NCBI RefSeq assembly: GCF_042767895.1
Contig: NC_091558.1
Coordinates: forward strand, 18,633,225-18,663,224
From: Penaeus vannamei
Lineage: Eukaryota > Arthropoda > Malacostraca > Decapoda > Penaeidae
Reading direction: 5' to 3'
DNA: 30,000 nt
Of this stretch, positions 1 through 11,602 are shown piece after piece (position 1 is the stretch's first letter; every line of letters begins with the position of its first letter). The position numbers were made by a program, and so were the translations under genes. The notes beneath the pieces are model-generated. The model did no database searches. It was not told the origin of the DNA and saw only the letters and a list, made by a program, of their open reading frames with translations.

Positions 1-470
1 TTTTTTTCCTTTCCCTTTTTTCTTTCAGTTCCTCTTTCCCGCCTCCTTTTCTTGCTCGTTTTTTCTCTCTGTTAGCCCCTGTCGTTTTTATCTGGCAGTT
101 GTTTTCCTTGACTTTTTATACCTTATACCGTGGGGATTTAATCGTATTATTTTTTAATTTCCTCATTCTCCACCCTCTTTTTCCTTCTCTTTTTTTCCCT
201 CCCGCTATCCCAGTTCCTTCTCCACTATTTCTTCCTCCTCTTCGTCATCTCTCTTGTCCTCTTCCTTTTCTTCATTTTCCTCCTCCTCCTTCTCTCTCTC
301 CTCTCTCCTAATCCTTTCCTTCCTCCTCCTCCTCCCTCTTTCCTTTCTCTTCCTCCTCCTCCCCTCCTCTCTCCTCCTCCTCCCCCACTCCTCTCTCCTC
401 CTTTCTCCTTCCTCCTCCTCCTCCTCCTCCTCCTCCTCCTCCTCCTCCTCCCTCCCTCCCCCTCCCCTCC
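1..470. repeat. polypyrimidine low-complexity block with (CTC)n
   Basis: The plus strand is almost pure T and C, drifting from T-rich at the left to TCC/CTC-rich, with a clean (CTC)n run at about 411-450. The open frames here encode only Ser/Pro/Leu or Glu/Arg runs and are not believable genes. Nothing else is visible. Confidence 0.85.
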
Positions 471-658
471 TACCATGTGTGACAGTTTCCCACGGAGTAT
501 TCCTTGGCCACACCTGAGTCTTGGCTTCATTTTTCGTGATTTTTTTTTATTTATCCTTTTTTTCCTTCTTTTGAGGGTGGGGTCGAGGGCGGTGATTTAA
601 ACTCCTTTCTCTGCCTCTCCTTACCCTCCTTGTTGTGTCTCTTTCTTTCTTTCTTTGT

Positions 659-661
<3 letters not shown>
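471..661. other. short unique spacer
   Basis: This non-repetitive sequence lies between two pyrimidine blocks. It contains one CSL-type site (487-494) and no coding signal. Confidence 0.6.
487..494 (-). promoter_or_regulatory. CSL/Su(H)-type binding site
   Basis: TTCCCACG on the plus strand is the reverse complement of CGTGGGAA, the high-affinity site of the Notch effector CSL (Su(H)/RBPJ). It is one of nine such sites in the window. Function is inferred from the motif alone. Confidence 0.3.

Positions 662-745
<84 letters not shown>
662..745. repeat. (CT)n microsatellite, ~84 bp
   Basis: This is an uninterrupted CT dinucleotide tract. The purine/pyrimidine mirror symmetry makes it capable of triplex (H-DNA) formation in principle. 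Confidence 0.95.
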
Positions 746-747
<2 letters not shown>

Positions 748-1329
748 TTGTTCATCCTTTCATCTTCTTTCTTATCCTGCTCTTCCTTCTTTTTGTCTGT
801 CTTTGTCTTCGTCATTATAAGTTCCCATTCCCATCCTTTTTTCCTTACTTTCCCCTTCTCCTTTATTCTCTTCGGCCACCCTTCTATCTCCCCCTAACCT
901 ATTCTTAGCCCCCCTTTCCTTCCTCTTTTTCCATCCTCTTCATTCTCAGATTCCTCCTCCCCTCTTTCCTTCATCCTTAACCCCCTCCATTCCATATCCT
1001 TTCCCATGCATTTTTTCTCCACCCTTTTCGGACACCTGCGAACACACTTGTCACAGGAGGGGACCCCCCCCCCCCCCCGCGCCCCATCTCCCTCGCTGTA
1101 TCACTCTCCCAGGGTTGTCTTTCTTTCCCCTTATGTCCTCCCACCCCCTTTTCCTTCCCCCTCTGTCTTCCCCCCATGCCATCTCCTCTGTTCTCCTCCC
1201 CCCTTGCCTTTCCCTCAGTCCTCCTCCTCTTCCCTTGCTTTCCCCCTCTACTCCTCCCCCCTTTCCTTCCCCTCTCTACTTTCCTCTCTCCCCCTTTTTC
1301 TTCTCCCCTCTACCCGCGGTCTTCCCCTC
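746..1329. repeat. polypyrimidine block with a C15 run
   Basis: The plus strand is dominated by TCC/TTCC/CCCC. A homopolymer of 15 C lies at 1064-1078, inside a small unique patch (about 1005-1100). No gene is visible. Confidence 0.8.
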
Positions 1330-1728
1330 GTCTTGGGTGTGATTTATGGGTTTTAAGAGAATTTTTTTAAAGGGAGTGAGAACGATGTACTTTTGAGGTT
1401 CTGAACATCTGCAGAGAAAGGTGATGATTGTCTTAGTTCGATGAAGGGAGGTGAAGATGATGATCGCCATAATAATGAAGTTGGTGGTGATGATGATGAC
1501 CAGAATGATATTGGGAGTAATGTCATTGATGACGAGGGATGGAAATAGCAATTGCGAAAGAGTAATCGCGACGATGCTTAAAAAAAAGGAATGAAGATAA
1601 GATAAAGCAACAAAAGTGTAGAGTAATGATGATGAGAATGGCGAGTGACTGAGATAACGCGCGAGCGTGGGAGCGGAGGCGGACTCGCCATCTGGCACCG
1701 GTGCCGCGTGGCATTCGCTCAGTGCCGT
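1330..1728. other. AT-richer unique spacer with GAT-rich patch
   Basis: This is mixed-composition sequence with short imperfect GAT/AAT runs at about 1440-1520. No splice-bounded coding segment was found. Confidence 0.5.
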
Positions 1729-1790
1729 CTCTCCCTCCCTTCCTCCCTTCCCTTCCCCTCCCTCTCCCCCTCCCTCCCTCCCTCCCTCCT
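1729..1790. repeat. (CCCT)n tetranucleotide tract
   Basis: Imperfect CCCT/CCTT repeats become pure CCCT near 1769-1790. Confidence 0.85.
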
Positions 1791-1882
1791 CGCCCGTGCA
1801 TGCCTCCCCTCGCCTCTCTTTTCCCCTCGGGGTGAAATAGTAGCACACATGTCGCGTGTGTCAAATGTTAAGCGGTGTCGAA

Positions 1883-1918
1883 GGAGGTGGCACAGGAGGT
1901 GTCACAGGAGGTGGCACT
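1883..1918 (+). repeat. three copies of a 12-bp tandem repeat
   Basis: The unit GGAGGTGGCACA is repeated three times with single-base changes (1883-1894, 1895-1906, 1907-1918). The rest of 1791-2130 is unremarkable spacer with a TCTA-like tail. Confidence 0.85.
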
Positions 1919-2123
1919 CTTTGATGCGTAGGCTTTGGGGGCTTCTCTCTTCAGGACGGGTGTGGTGATTGCTGTCTGCTTGGGTGTCGGTGTTGTTTCT
2001 CCGGTTGTTGGTGTTGGCTAGGAGGGGGGGGGGTTGCCTTTCGTTTTGTCTGTCTATTTGTCTATATATCTGTGTGTCTTATCTGTCTACCTATCTATTA
2101 CCCTCCCTCCCTCCTTTCCTCCC

Positions 2124-2130
<7 letters not shown>

Positions 2131-2196
<66 letters not shown>

Positions 2197-2310
2197 TCTC
2201 TCTCTCTCTCTCCCTCTCTCTCCCTCTCTCTCCCTCTCTCTCCCTCCCTCCCTCTCCCTCTCCCTCTCCCTCTCCCTCTCCCTCCCCCTCTCCCTCCCCT
2301 ACCCTCTCGT
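2131..2310. repeat. (CT)n grading into (CTCCC)n
   Basis: Pure CT runs from 2131 to about 2191. It then decays into CCCTCT and CCCTCC units to about 2310, consistent with slippage plus point changes on the 3' side. Confidence 0.92.
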
Positions 2311-2713
<403 letters not shown>

Positions 2714-2802
2714 AGAGACAGAGAGGGGGAGGGGGGAGAGAGAGATTTAGAGACCTCGTCGTGTTTTTTTTTGTATCAATGATATACACACATATACTCA
2801 CG

Positions 2803-2977
<175 letters not shown>

Positions 2978-3118
2978 CCATTCTGCAATCGGTGGGCGCC
3001 GCGGTACTACAGCCGGGGCACTGGACGTCGCCTGACGGGGTATCGGGTGGGCCTCGTTCTCAAGAGTTCATTGATAAAAGGTTCATTAAGTCCTGTGTGC
3101 GGGCCGGAGCTCGGGCGG

Positions 3119-3126
3119 TTCCCACG
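3119..3126 (-). promoter_or_regulatory. CSL/Su(H)-type binding site
   Basis: TTCCCACG is the reverse complement of CGTGGGAA. Motif match only. Confidence 0.3.
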
Positions 3127-3260
3127 GGCATCGGCTACGGAAACATAGGATACCTGGACGAGCGGGTTGGGCCGGAAACACGAGTCGCTCGCCCACCCGC
3201 CCGCCCGCCCGCCCGCCCGCTGCTTCTGCTGTCGGAGTCGTCGGAGTAGTCGAAGGCGGC

Positions 3261-3296
3261 GTCGTCATCTTCGTCGTCATCTTCGTCGTCATCACT
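3261..3296 (+). repeat. three copies of a 12-bp tandem repeat
   Basis: The unit GTCGTCATCTTC occurs at 3261, 3273 and 3285, the last copy ending ACT. A multiple-of-three period could suggest coding, but the frame runs into low complexity on both sides. Confidence 0.85.
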
Positions 3297-3344
3297 GTAG
3301 TGTCTGTGTATACCATTTACGGTGGTGGTGCTTTTGGGCTATTT

Positions 3345-3347
<3 letters not shown>

Positions 3348-3400
<53 letters not shown>

Positions 3401-3405
3401 CTCTG

Positions 3406-3441
<36 letters not shown>
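3348..3441. repeat. interrupted (CT)n microsatellite
   Basis: Two CT tracts (3348-3396 and about 3412-3441) are separated by a T-rich interruption. Confidence 0.93.
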
Positions 3442-3445
<4 letters not shown>

Positions 3446-3905
3446 TTCCCTCCTTCCATCCCTTTCTACCAATACCCCCCCATCCGTTGTATCTCTCTAT
3501 CTTCAAGATTAAACTTTCTCTCTTCTCGTTCTCACCCTCTCGCGCCTGACGTTCACCCACTACTCTCTCTCCCTCTCTCTCTCTCTATCTATCTATCCAT
3601 CTATCCACCTTTATCTCTATCTCTATTTGCCATTTTCCTTTCCTCTCTTTATCAAGATGCTTCTCCTCCGCTGTCTAATCCTTTACCCGCAGCCATCACT
3701 TGGTGTTTGCCGACTTGATGGAGCGCCTTCATTTGCCTCGTCTCCCGCTGCACTCGTCCGTCACAGCCTTCTTCTGTTCTCTCGTCTCTGTTCTTCTGTT
3801 CTCTCTTCTCTGTTCTTCTTCTGTCTTTTCTTCTCTTTTCGCTTTTCTCTCTTCTCTCTTTTTCTCTATTCTATCTTTTCTCTCTTCTCTCTTCTTCTTC
3901 GTGTT
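3442..3905. repeat. pyrimidine-rich block with TCTA and TTCTCT motifs
   Basis: The block is mostly T and C. TCTA/TCCA tetranucleotides lie at about 3584-3610 and imperfect TTCTCTGTTC units at 3770-3900. A short mixed patch at 3690-3765 shows no exon signal. Confidence 0.7.
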
Positions 3906-4282
3906 TAGGGGTCGGTTAGTTACCTTGCTTTGTTTGCCATTATTTGTAAATATTGGTGTTTTTTTTTCTTTATTTGTTATCTGCGTCGTTTTGTTGTGTT
4001 TCGTCGTTCGTAAATTCGGAAGCGTTGTCGGTTTGTGTAATCGGCGAATTCGTAAACTTTTTTTTATTTTTTTTATTCCGTTTTGAGGATATTGATTTCC
4101 TTGCTTCATTTTTTAAAATCCACTCCGACAAGAGGATATCTTAGCTGGAATCTGTTTTTTATTCGGATTTTTTTTCCTTTTTTCTTTTTTTTACAAGCAA
4201 GTGTTTTTGCGAATGAAGGGACTCGTTCTGACTCCCCCTCCCCCCTCCCCCACCCCATTCTCGTAACAACAGGTGACGAGTC
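3906..4282. other. T-rich unique spacer
   Basis: This AT-rich sequence carries several T homopolymers of 7-9 bases. I see no gene, RNA or repeat family in it. Confidence 0.5.
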
Positions 4283-5110
4283 GTGAATGAGGAGTGGGGG
4301 GGGGTGAGGACAAGTGTGGGGGGTGGGGAGACCCAACCCTGTGGGACAACTATGATAAGGAGAGAGGAAGGGGGGAATGGGGGAAGGGGGAGGGAAGAGA
4401 AGTGGAGGAGGAAGAGAGAGGGTGAGGGGGAGGGGGATGAGGAAGGAGGGAAGAGAGGAGGAGTTAAGGAAAGACAGAAAAAGGAAGGGAGAAGAATCAA
4501 AAGAAGGGAGACAGGAGAAAACGAATAGAAGAGAAGGGAAAAGGAGAGAAGGAGGGAGGGAAGGAGAAACGGATTAGTAGTAGGGGGTCGAGAGGACAGG
4601 GCGCGCGGTGGGTGGTGGGGGTGGTGGAGGAGGTGAGGAGGGGGTGGCGACGAGGAGGGCGAGGAGAGGGAGCCCGGGCCGGGCGGGCGGACGTGGGAGC
4701 CGAAGGGCCGCTGTTTCCCAGGACAGGTGGAGCCGCTCATTCACAGGTACGTGTAGGCCGTTCGAGGAGGAGGGAGAGGGGGAGGGGATGGGTGAAGGGA
4801 GGGAAGAGGAAGAGGAGGAGGAAGGGTGAGAGGGATGGAGGGAAGGAGGGAGGGAGGGAAGACGGGTGAAATGGAGGGAGACGGGGAGGAGGATGGGTGA
4901 AGGGAGGAAGAGGAAGAGGAGGAGGAAGGGCGAGGGAGGGAGGGAAGGAGGGAAGATGGGTGAAGGGAGAGAGGGAAGGAGGGAGAGGGGGAGGGAGGTT
5001 GAGAGGGAGGGAGGGAAGATGGGTGAAGGGAGAGGGGGGAGGAGAGAGGGAAAAGGAGGAGGAGAAGGAAGGGAGGGCAGGTTGGGTTGCTCCTTGAGCT
5101 TCGAGGAGTA
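4283..5110. repeat. polypurine GGA/GGGA block, ~0.8 kb
   Basis: The plus strand is almost only G and A except for a GC-rich island at about 4585-4765. It faces a polypyrimidine block (5309-5560) on the same strand, so the two are roughly complementary in inverted orientation. Confidence 0.85.
4787..5032 (+). repeat. purine minisatellite with GATGGGTGAAGGGA core
   Basis: The 14-base core is found exactly at 4787, 4892, 4955 and 5019, with a GACGGGTGAAATGG variant at 4861. The intervals 63 and 64 suggest a unit of that length; the others suggest partial duplication. Confidence 0.75.
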
Positions 5111-5308
5111 GGATGGGGTGAGGAAGACGAGACGAGGATGATAGTGATAATGAATAATGATAATAATAATAAGATGGGGTAGAATGTAATAAGAAAGGGA
5201 TCGGTTTGAAGAATAAAGGGAGAGAGAATGGCCATAAGTGAAAGAACAAAGAGTTCTGTAATAACACACGATATGACTTCCCCCGAATTGTCATTCACAG
5301 GATCACCC
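5111..5308. other. AT-richer spacer between purine and pyrimidine blocks
   Basis: This is mixed sequence with short GAT/AAT runs around 5140-5172. It would be the loop if the flanking blocks paired. Confidence 0.45.
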
Positions 5309-5560
5309 CCTCTCCTTCTTCTCCCCATCTTCATCCTCCTCCTTCTCCTCCCCCATCCTCCTCCTCCCCCATCCTAATCTTCCTCCTCCCTCTCCTCCTC
5401 TTCCTCCTTCCCCATCCTCCTCCTCCTCCTCCCCCATCCTCATCCTCCCTCCCCACCCTCCTCCTCCTCCTCCTCTTCCCCCACCCTCCTCCCTCCCCAC
5501 CCTCCTCCTCCTCTTCCCCCACCCTCCTCCCTCCCCGCCCTCTTCCTCCTTCCCCCTCGA
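5309..5560. repeat. polypyrimidine TCC block
   Basis: CCTCCTCCTC and CCCCCATCCTC units alternate throughout. It is purely low complexity. Confidence 0.88.
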
Positions 5561-5593
5561 GCAGTGCAGTCTCCTCCGAGTGGCAGCAGCCTT

Positions 5594-5601
5594 TTCCCAC
5601 G
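5594..5601 (-). promoter_or_regulatory. CSL/Su(H)-type binding site
   Basis: TTCCCACG is the reverse complement of CGTGGGAA. It lies in the unique patch 5561-5693. Confidence 0.3.
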
Positions 5602-5693
5602 GCATCACCTGTGAGTCATTAAAAGGAAGTTCTCCCGGGGATGATTAGCTCTCCCCGGGCACATTGCGCGGCTCCGGGTGGGTGGGTGTCTGT

Positions 5694-6084
<391 letters not shown>

Positions 6085-6243
6085 AATCAGACAGACAGAC
6101 AGAGGCAGAGAAAGTAGACAGAGATGCAAGATAAACAGACAGACAGACAGATAGACAGATATGCGAGATAAACAGACAGACAGACAGACAGATATGCAAG
6201 ATAAACAGATAAAAAGATGTGCAAGATAAAACAGGCAGATCGA
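6085..6243 (+). repeat. ACAG minisatellite with GCAAGATAAACAG core
   Basis: (ACAG)n segments are separated by copies of TGCAAGATAAACAG. The cores begin at 6124 (ATGC), 6161 (ATGCG variant), 6194 and 6219. Unit spacing of 25-37 bp reflects variable numbers of ACAG. Confidence 0.85.
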
Positions 6244-6385
6244 TAGGCCGTGTCGCGTGCGTGCGTGCGTGCGTGAGGGAGTTCCCATAGGCGGCGAAGG
6301 AGTCTTGTGCGCCGCAGTAATGTTAATCAGGACATTCCTGCATAGCCAAAGAGGTGTGCGACCCTTGTGTGCGGGGCGGATGATC

Positions 6386-6393
6386 TTCCCACA
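6386..6393 (-). promoter_or_regulatory. CSL/Su(H)-type binding site (TGTGGGAA)
   Basis: TTCCCACA is the reverse complement of TGTGGGAA, which fits the YGTGRGAA consensus. It is the first of four sites within about 620 bp. Confidence 0.3.
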
Positions 6394-6649
6394 CTCCTGC
6401 TACGTTCACCGCCGCGACACACTCCCGATCGCACGCACGCACGCCCCTCGAGAGCTGTTTTTTCCGTTTTTTTTCTCTTTTCTTTTTTTTTTACTTTCTC
6501 TTTTTTATCTTTCGTACTCTCGTTCTTATTCTTTCTCGGTCTCGATCTCTTTCTTTCTCTTGTTCTCTCTCCCTTTCTCTTTCTCATTCTCCGTCCGTCC
6601 CTAATTCCTTCACGGCCCTACACTCACTCATCCCACCTCTTCTGTCTCC

Positions 6650-6657
6650 CGTGGGAA
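6650..6657 (+). promoter_or_regulatory. CSL/Su(H)-type binding site
   Basis: An exact CGTGGGAA preceded by C, as in most of the other sites in the window. Confidence 0.33.
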
Positions 6658-6660
6658 ATC

Positions 6661-6736
6661 GCAAGCAGAAGTAGGAGAAGAAGGAGAAGTAGAAGTAGAA
6701 GTAGAAGTAGAAGTAGGAGAAGTAGGATAAGTAGCC
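6661..6736 (+). repeat. (AGAAGT)n hexanucleotide tract
   Basis: AGAAGT and AGGAGA hexamers repeat, with the purest part at about 6683-6715. Confidence 0.88.
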
Positions 6737-8090
6737 GAGTGTGCGGCGCGGTTGGCATTTGCCGCGGCGCAGAAAGGCCTGCAATGCGCCGGCCTGCTTC
6801 GCCCAGCGGCCGTGTAAAAGGCAGCGGTCGCCAGCATCCTTCTCCTCAGCGTTGTGATGGAAAAGGTGTGCAACAGTTGCGGCCGGGCAGGGAGGAGGGG
6901 CAGGGAGGAGGGGCAGGGCACGGGGAGGAGGGTGGAGACGGGCAGGGGCGGGGAGGGGAGGAGGAGACCGCCAGCCGTGGGAACCTTACTCACCCCGTGG
7001 GAAAATCTGGGCCAGGACATACCCACACAGGGACCGCTTCTTCGGAGCCGCGGCGGCTCCTCCTCCTCTTCCTCCTCGTTCTCCTGCTGCCGCTGCTCCT
7101 CCTCCTTGTCCTCCTCCACCTTCTGCTCGCCAGGGTTTGCGAGGGCGGGCGTGGGCGCGGGAAAGGCGTTCTCGGCGAGAGGGCGGCCTGTGGAAGGAGC
7201 AGGAGCGCTCGGCTCCGCTGCGGCGTCGTCGGCGATAAACTCCAGAGAGACGTGAGTTCAGCGCCGGATGTGGTAAATTATCACCAGGATTTACCTGGCA
7301 TGAGTGTCTTATCCCGCCGATGCCAAGACGCCAATTACGCCCTTACGGCGGGGCAGCGCAGGGCCGGATGTGGTGCGGCGCCGCGAGGCTCAAATCTGAG
7401 ACAGCGGGGACCCTCGAGGGATGAGCACCAAGGCCGCATCCGCCGCCGCGCAGGCCAACTCGGCCCTTATGCCCTCGGCAGGAGGGCTGCTTGTGCGCCG
7501 GGCAGAGGAAGTGCCCCGGGCTGGTGACTTACCGGGTCAGGCAAGGTCACAGGTGAGATGGTAATCACACTGTAATCATTATAGACACCCGCACGCACGC
7601 ACGCACGCACAGGCGCGCACAAAGCTGCCTCCACACGGCCGCCCAAAGTAGGCTCTGGGGGCGCGGTCAGTGGCGACACGCGGGATCGGCGGCGGCGGCA
7701 GGATGTGCCGCGTCCTCCCGCGACGCCAATGACAGCGTCGCTCTCCTCCGCCGCCGGGACGCGGGAGCCAAATCATAGCGTTCGAGGCATTAAATGACCC
7801 GTAAGTGCGCCGCGAATCCCTGGATTTGTGCGCGACGAAGGAGCAGCAGGAGGAGGACGCAAGCCCGCGGCCACGGAGGCAAGCCAAAACCGCCCTTGCG
7901 CACTCGGGACGAAGGGCGCTAATGGCCCGGCGGAGGACGCGTTTTATGGATGCGGACCTCGGGAGGAAGTTGTGCGGCGGGAGGAAGTGTGACCAGCTGG
8001 TGTGTGGAGGGGGCGGGGAGGTTGGGGAGGGGAGGGGCCGAGTGGAGCTCCTTGAAGCCACACTTATGTCTGGTGTAGAGCCAGGCGCCA
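6737..8090. other. GC-rich unique stretch, no confirmed gene
   Basis: About 1.35 kb of mostly non-repetitive, CpG-containing sequence, broken by a GGA patch (6890-6965) and a TCC patch (7050-7130). A possible acceptor at 7132-7133 after a long pyrimidine tract and a GTGAGT donor at 7252 frame a 118-base interval, but the reading is low complexity and not convincing. A palindrome CCAGG-ATTTA-CCTGG lies near 7281-7295, and a GCAC tetranucleotide run near 7590-7610. This is the best candidate stretch in the left half for regulatory DNA. Confidence 0.5.
6976..7003 (+). promoter_or_regulatory. tandem pair of CSL/Su(H)-type sites
   Basis: Two exact CGTGGGAA motifs lie at 6976-6983 and 6996-7003, in the same orientation and exactly 20 bp apart, about two helical turns. 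The classical Notch paired site is head-to-head, so this arrangement is not canonical. Function is inferred. Confidence 0.38.
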
Positions 8091-8325
8091 CCATCCCGCC
8101 CTCCCCCCTACTCCCCTCCTCCACTCCCTCACTCTCACCCTCACCCCCATCCCATCCACCTCCTACCTCTTACCCTCCCTCCCTCAACCTCTCAACCTCA
8201 CCCCTCCCCTTCTCACTACCTCTCTTCCTCCTCCCCCTCACCCAATCCCACTACCTCGCTCCCTTTCCCTCCCTCTCCCTTACTCCCTCCCTCCCCTCCC
8301 TCTGCTCCCTTCACTCGCGGTCCAT
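8091..8325. repeat. pyrimidine/CCCTCAC-rich block
   Basis: Degenerate CTCCC, CTCAACC and CACCCTCAC units. Low complexity without a fixed period. Confidence 0.75.
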
Positions 8326-8371
8326 TCCGATCATCATAATTCTATCTCAACATCTGGTTTACCTGAACCTG

Positions 8372-8793
8372 CGGACGTACACGGCAATGCACTCCTACTG
8401 TATACACATGAACGTATTTCGTTGTTCTGCTGCTCACACATGTGCATATTTCGTTATGTTATTGTACACACAGACGCGTGATTTTGTTTGTCTTTCTGTG
8501 CACCAATGCACGCAATGAACTTATTTTTGCTATACACACATGTACGTGGTTTGTTGTCGTACCGTACACAAATATACATTATACTCTTTCCTGCTGTAGA
8601 CACGTGTACGTTAGTCGCTGTCTTGTTTCACTCACATGTACGGAATTCGCTGCCTCGTTGCGCACACACGTACGCAGTTTACTAATAGTGAAAGAAACAC
8701 ATGAAATGTGTGTTTGTGCCTATGTTTGTACATCAGTAGCTCTGTATGACAACGTGAATGACATACACGAATTAAGGGTGAAAGGAAGGACGA
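8372..8793 (+). repeat. diverged tandem array, period about 32.5 bp, ~13 copies
   Basis: A recurring ACACATGTACG-like anchor followed by a T/G-rich segment begins near 8372, 8404, 8436, 8468, 8500, 8536, 8566, 8600, 8632, 8664, 8697, 8730 and 8761. Intervals are 30-36 and mostly 32-33. Copies are strongly diverged: anchor variants include ACACATGAACG, ACACGTGTACG and ACACACGTACG. Open frames running through the array are by-products of the repeat. The period is close to three turns of B-DNA. Confidence 0.75.
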
Positions 8794-9647
<854 letters not shown>

Positions 9648-9862
9648 GTGTGAGGGAGGGAGAGAGAGGAGAGTGAGGGAGTGAGAGGGAGAAGGAGAAT
9701 GAGGGAGGGATAGGGAGGGGAGGGAGTGAGTGAGGGAGGGAGGGAGCGAGAGAATGATTGAATGGGCGAATGAATGAATGAGTGAGTGTGAGTGATTACA
9801 TGAATGAGTGCAAGAGATTAAGTGAATACGTGAATGAATGAGTGAATGGATGATTGAGTTGA
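9648..9862 (+). repeat. GAGG then GAAT/GAGT tetranucleotide array
   Basis: GGGA/GAGA units run to about 9755. They are followed by imperfect GAAT/GAGT/GATT tetramers (TGAATGAATGAGTGAGTG) to 9862. Confidence 0.82.
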
Positions 9863-10710
<848 letters not shown>

Positions 10711-10796
<86 letters not shown>

Positions 10797-10884
10797 CCTC
10801 CCTCTCCCTCCCTCCCTCCCTCTCTCCCTCTCTCCCTCTCTCCCTCCCTCTCCCTCTCCCTCTCCCTCTCCCTCTCCCTCTCTC
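10711..10884. repeat. (CT)n grading into (CTCCC)n
   Basis: Pure CT at 10711-10793, then CCCTCT/CCCTCC units to 10884. The decay pattern is the same as at 2131-2310. Confidence 0.93.
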
Positions 10885-11182
10885 TGCAGTATTCTTATTT
10901 TTTCTCTTGTTTCCCTTTCTCCCATCTTCTCTATTTACCTCACTTTTCAGTCAACTTCTTCGGTTCTAAACAAAAGATCGGGTTCTCGAAGAATAAGCGA
11001 CTTGATTTGATATCATTCCGTCGTTTACGTAAAAAAGAAGAGAATTTGACGAGTTGCAAGATAGGCCTACTTATCTCTGGGAATTCTCAAGAGTAATTAA
11101 ATAAGGTATTTTAAGCCTGGCGGGATGAAAGTGCGAAAGGGGGTGAGGGGGGACTCCTGTGTGGCGCCAGGCAGAGGCAGCA
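10885..11182. other. AT-richer unique spacer
   Basis: This is mixed sequence. I see no exon, RNA gene or repeat. Confidence 0.45.
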
Positions 11183-11602
11183 GGTGGATGGGGAGGGAGG
11201 GAAGGGAGGGAGAAAGGGGAGAAGGGGAGGAAAGAGAGATGGATGGACGGAGAGAGGAAGGAAGGTGAGAAGGGAATGGAGAGATGGAGTGACGGAGAAG
11301 AGAAGGAAGGGGAGAAGGATGAGATGGAGGGATGTAGATGAAGGAAAGGAAGAAGGAGAAATGGAGGGAAGAAGAAGAAGGAGAGGGGGAAGGGGGAAAT
11401 GGAGGGAAGGATGAAGGGAGAGATGGAGCTAAGGAACGGAGGCAAGAAGGAAAGGCGGGAGGGAAGGAGGGAACATGAGTGGAAGGAAGAGAAGAGGGTA
11501 TTGATGGAGGGAAGGCGAGAGGAAGGGAGGGAAATAGAAGAGGAGGAGAAAGGAAGAACGAGAGGGCGGCCTGGAGGGAGCCAGGAAGGGGAGGGGGGAT
11601 AG
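11183..11602. repeat. polypurine GGA/GGAA block
   Basis: The plus strand is G and A with occasional T (GATGGAGGGAAG-like units of variable spacing). Minus-strand frames give Ser/Pro/Leu runs only. Confidence 0.85.

Larger units (their letters stand above)
2978..3347. other. GC-rich unique spacer with CCCG tract
   Basis: This mixed, CpG-containing sequence includes a (CCCG)n run at about 3191-3220 and a CSL-type site at 3119-3126. Open frames through it are joined to flanking repeats and show no good splice boundary. Confidence 0.5.
6244..6660. other. unique spacer with (GTGC)n and T-rich tail
   Basis: (GTGC)n lies at about 6255-6274. A mixed, CpG-bearing stretch follows to 6450, then a CTTT-rich pyrimidine tail to 6600. 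CSL-type sites lie at 6386-6393 and 6650-6657. Confidence 0.5.

Noticed and set aside
7134..7251. Interval between a strong pyrimidine-tract acceptor and a GTGAGT donor
   Set aside because: The peptide is Gly/Arg low complexity in one frame and Ala/Gly in another, a third has a stop, and nothing independent supports either. The TCC repeat would give a false acceptor score.
6367..7527. 386-codon plus-strand open frame
   Set aside because: It begins in a pyrimidine tract and runs through AGAAGT, GGA and TCC repeats. Composition changes with each repeat and no domain is recognisable.
7467..7679. Minus-strand frame starting MSPLTAPPEP and ending at a GTAAGT donor
   Set aside because: Part of it is a GTGC microsatellite (repeated Val-Arg-Ala-Cys). 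No homology is recognisable and the match of one donor is likely by chance.
8372..8793. Regularly spaced repeats that might be taken for a CRISPR array
   Set aside because: The repeated part is short and diverged, the tails are related to one another rather than unique spacers, and the DNA is eukaryotic in character.
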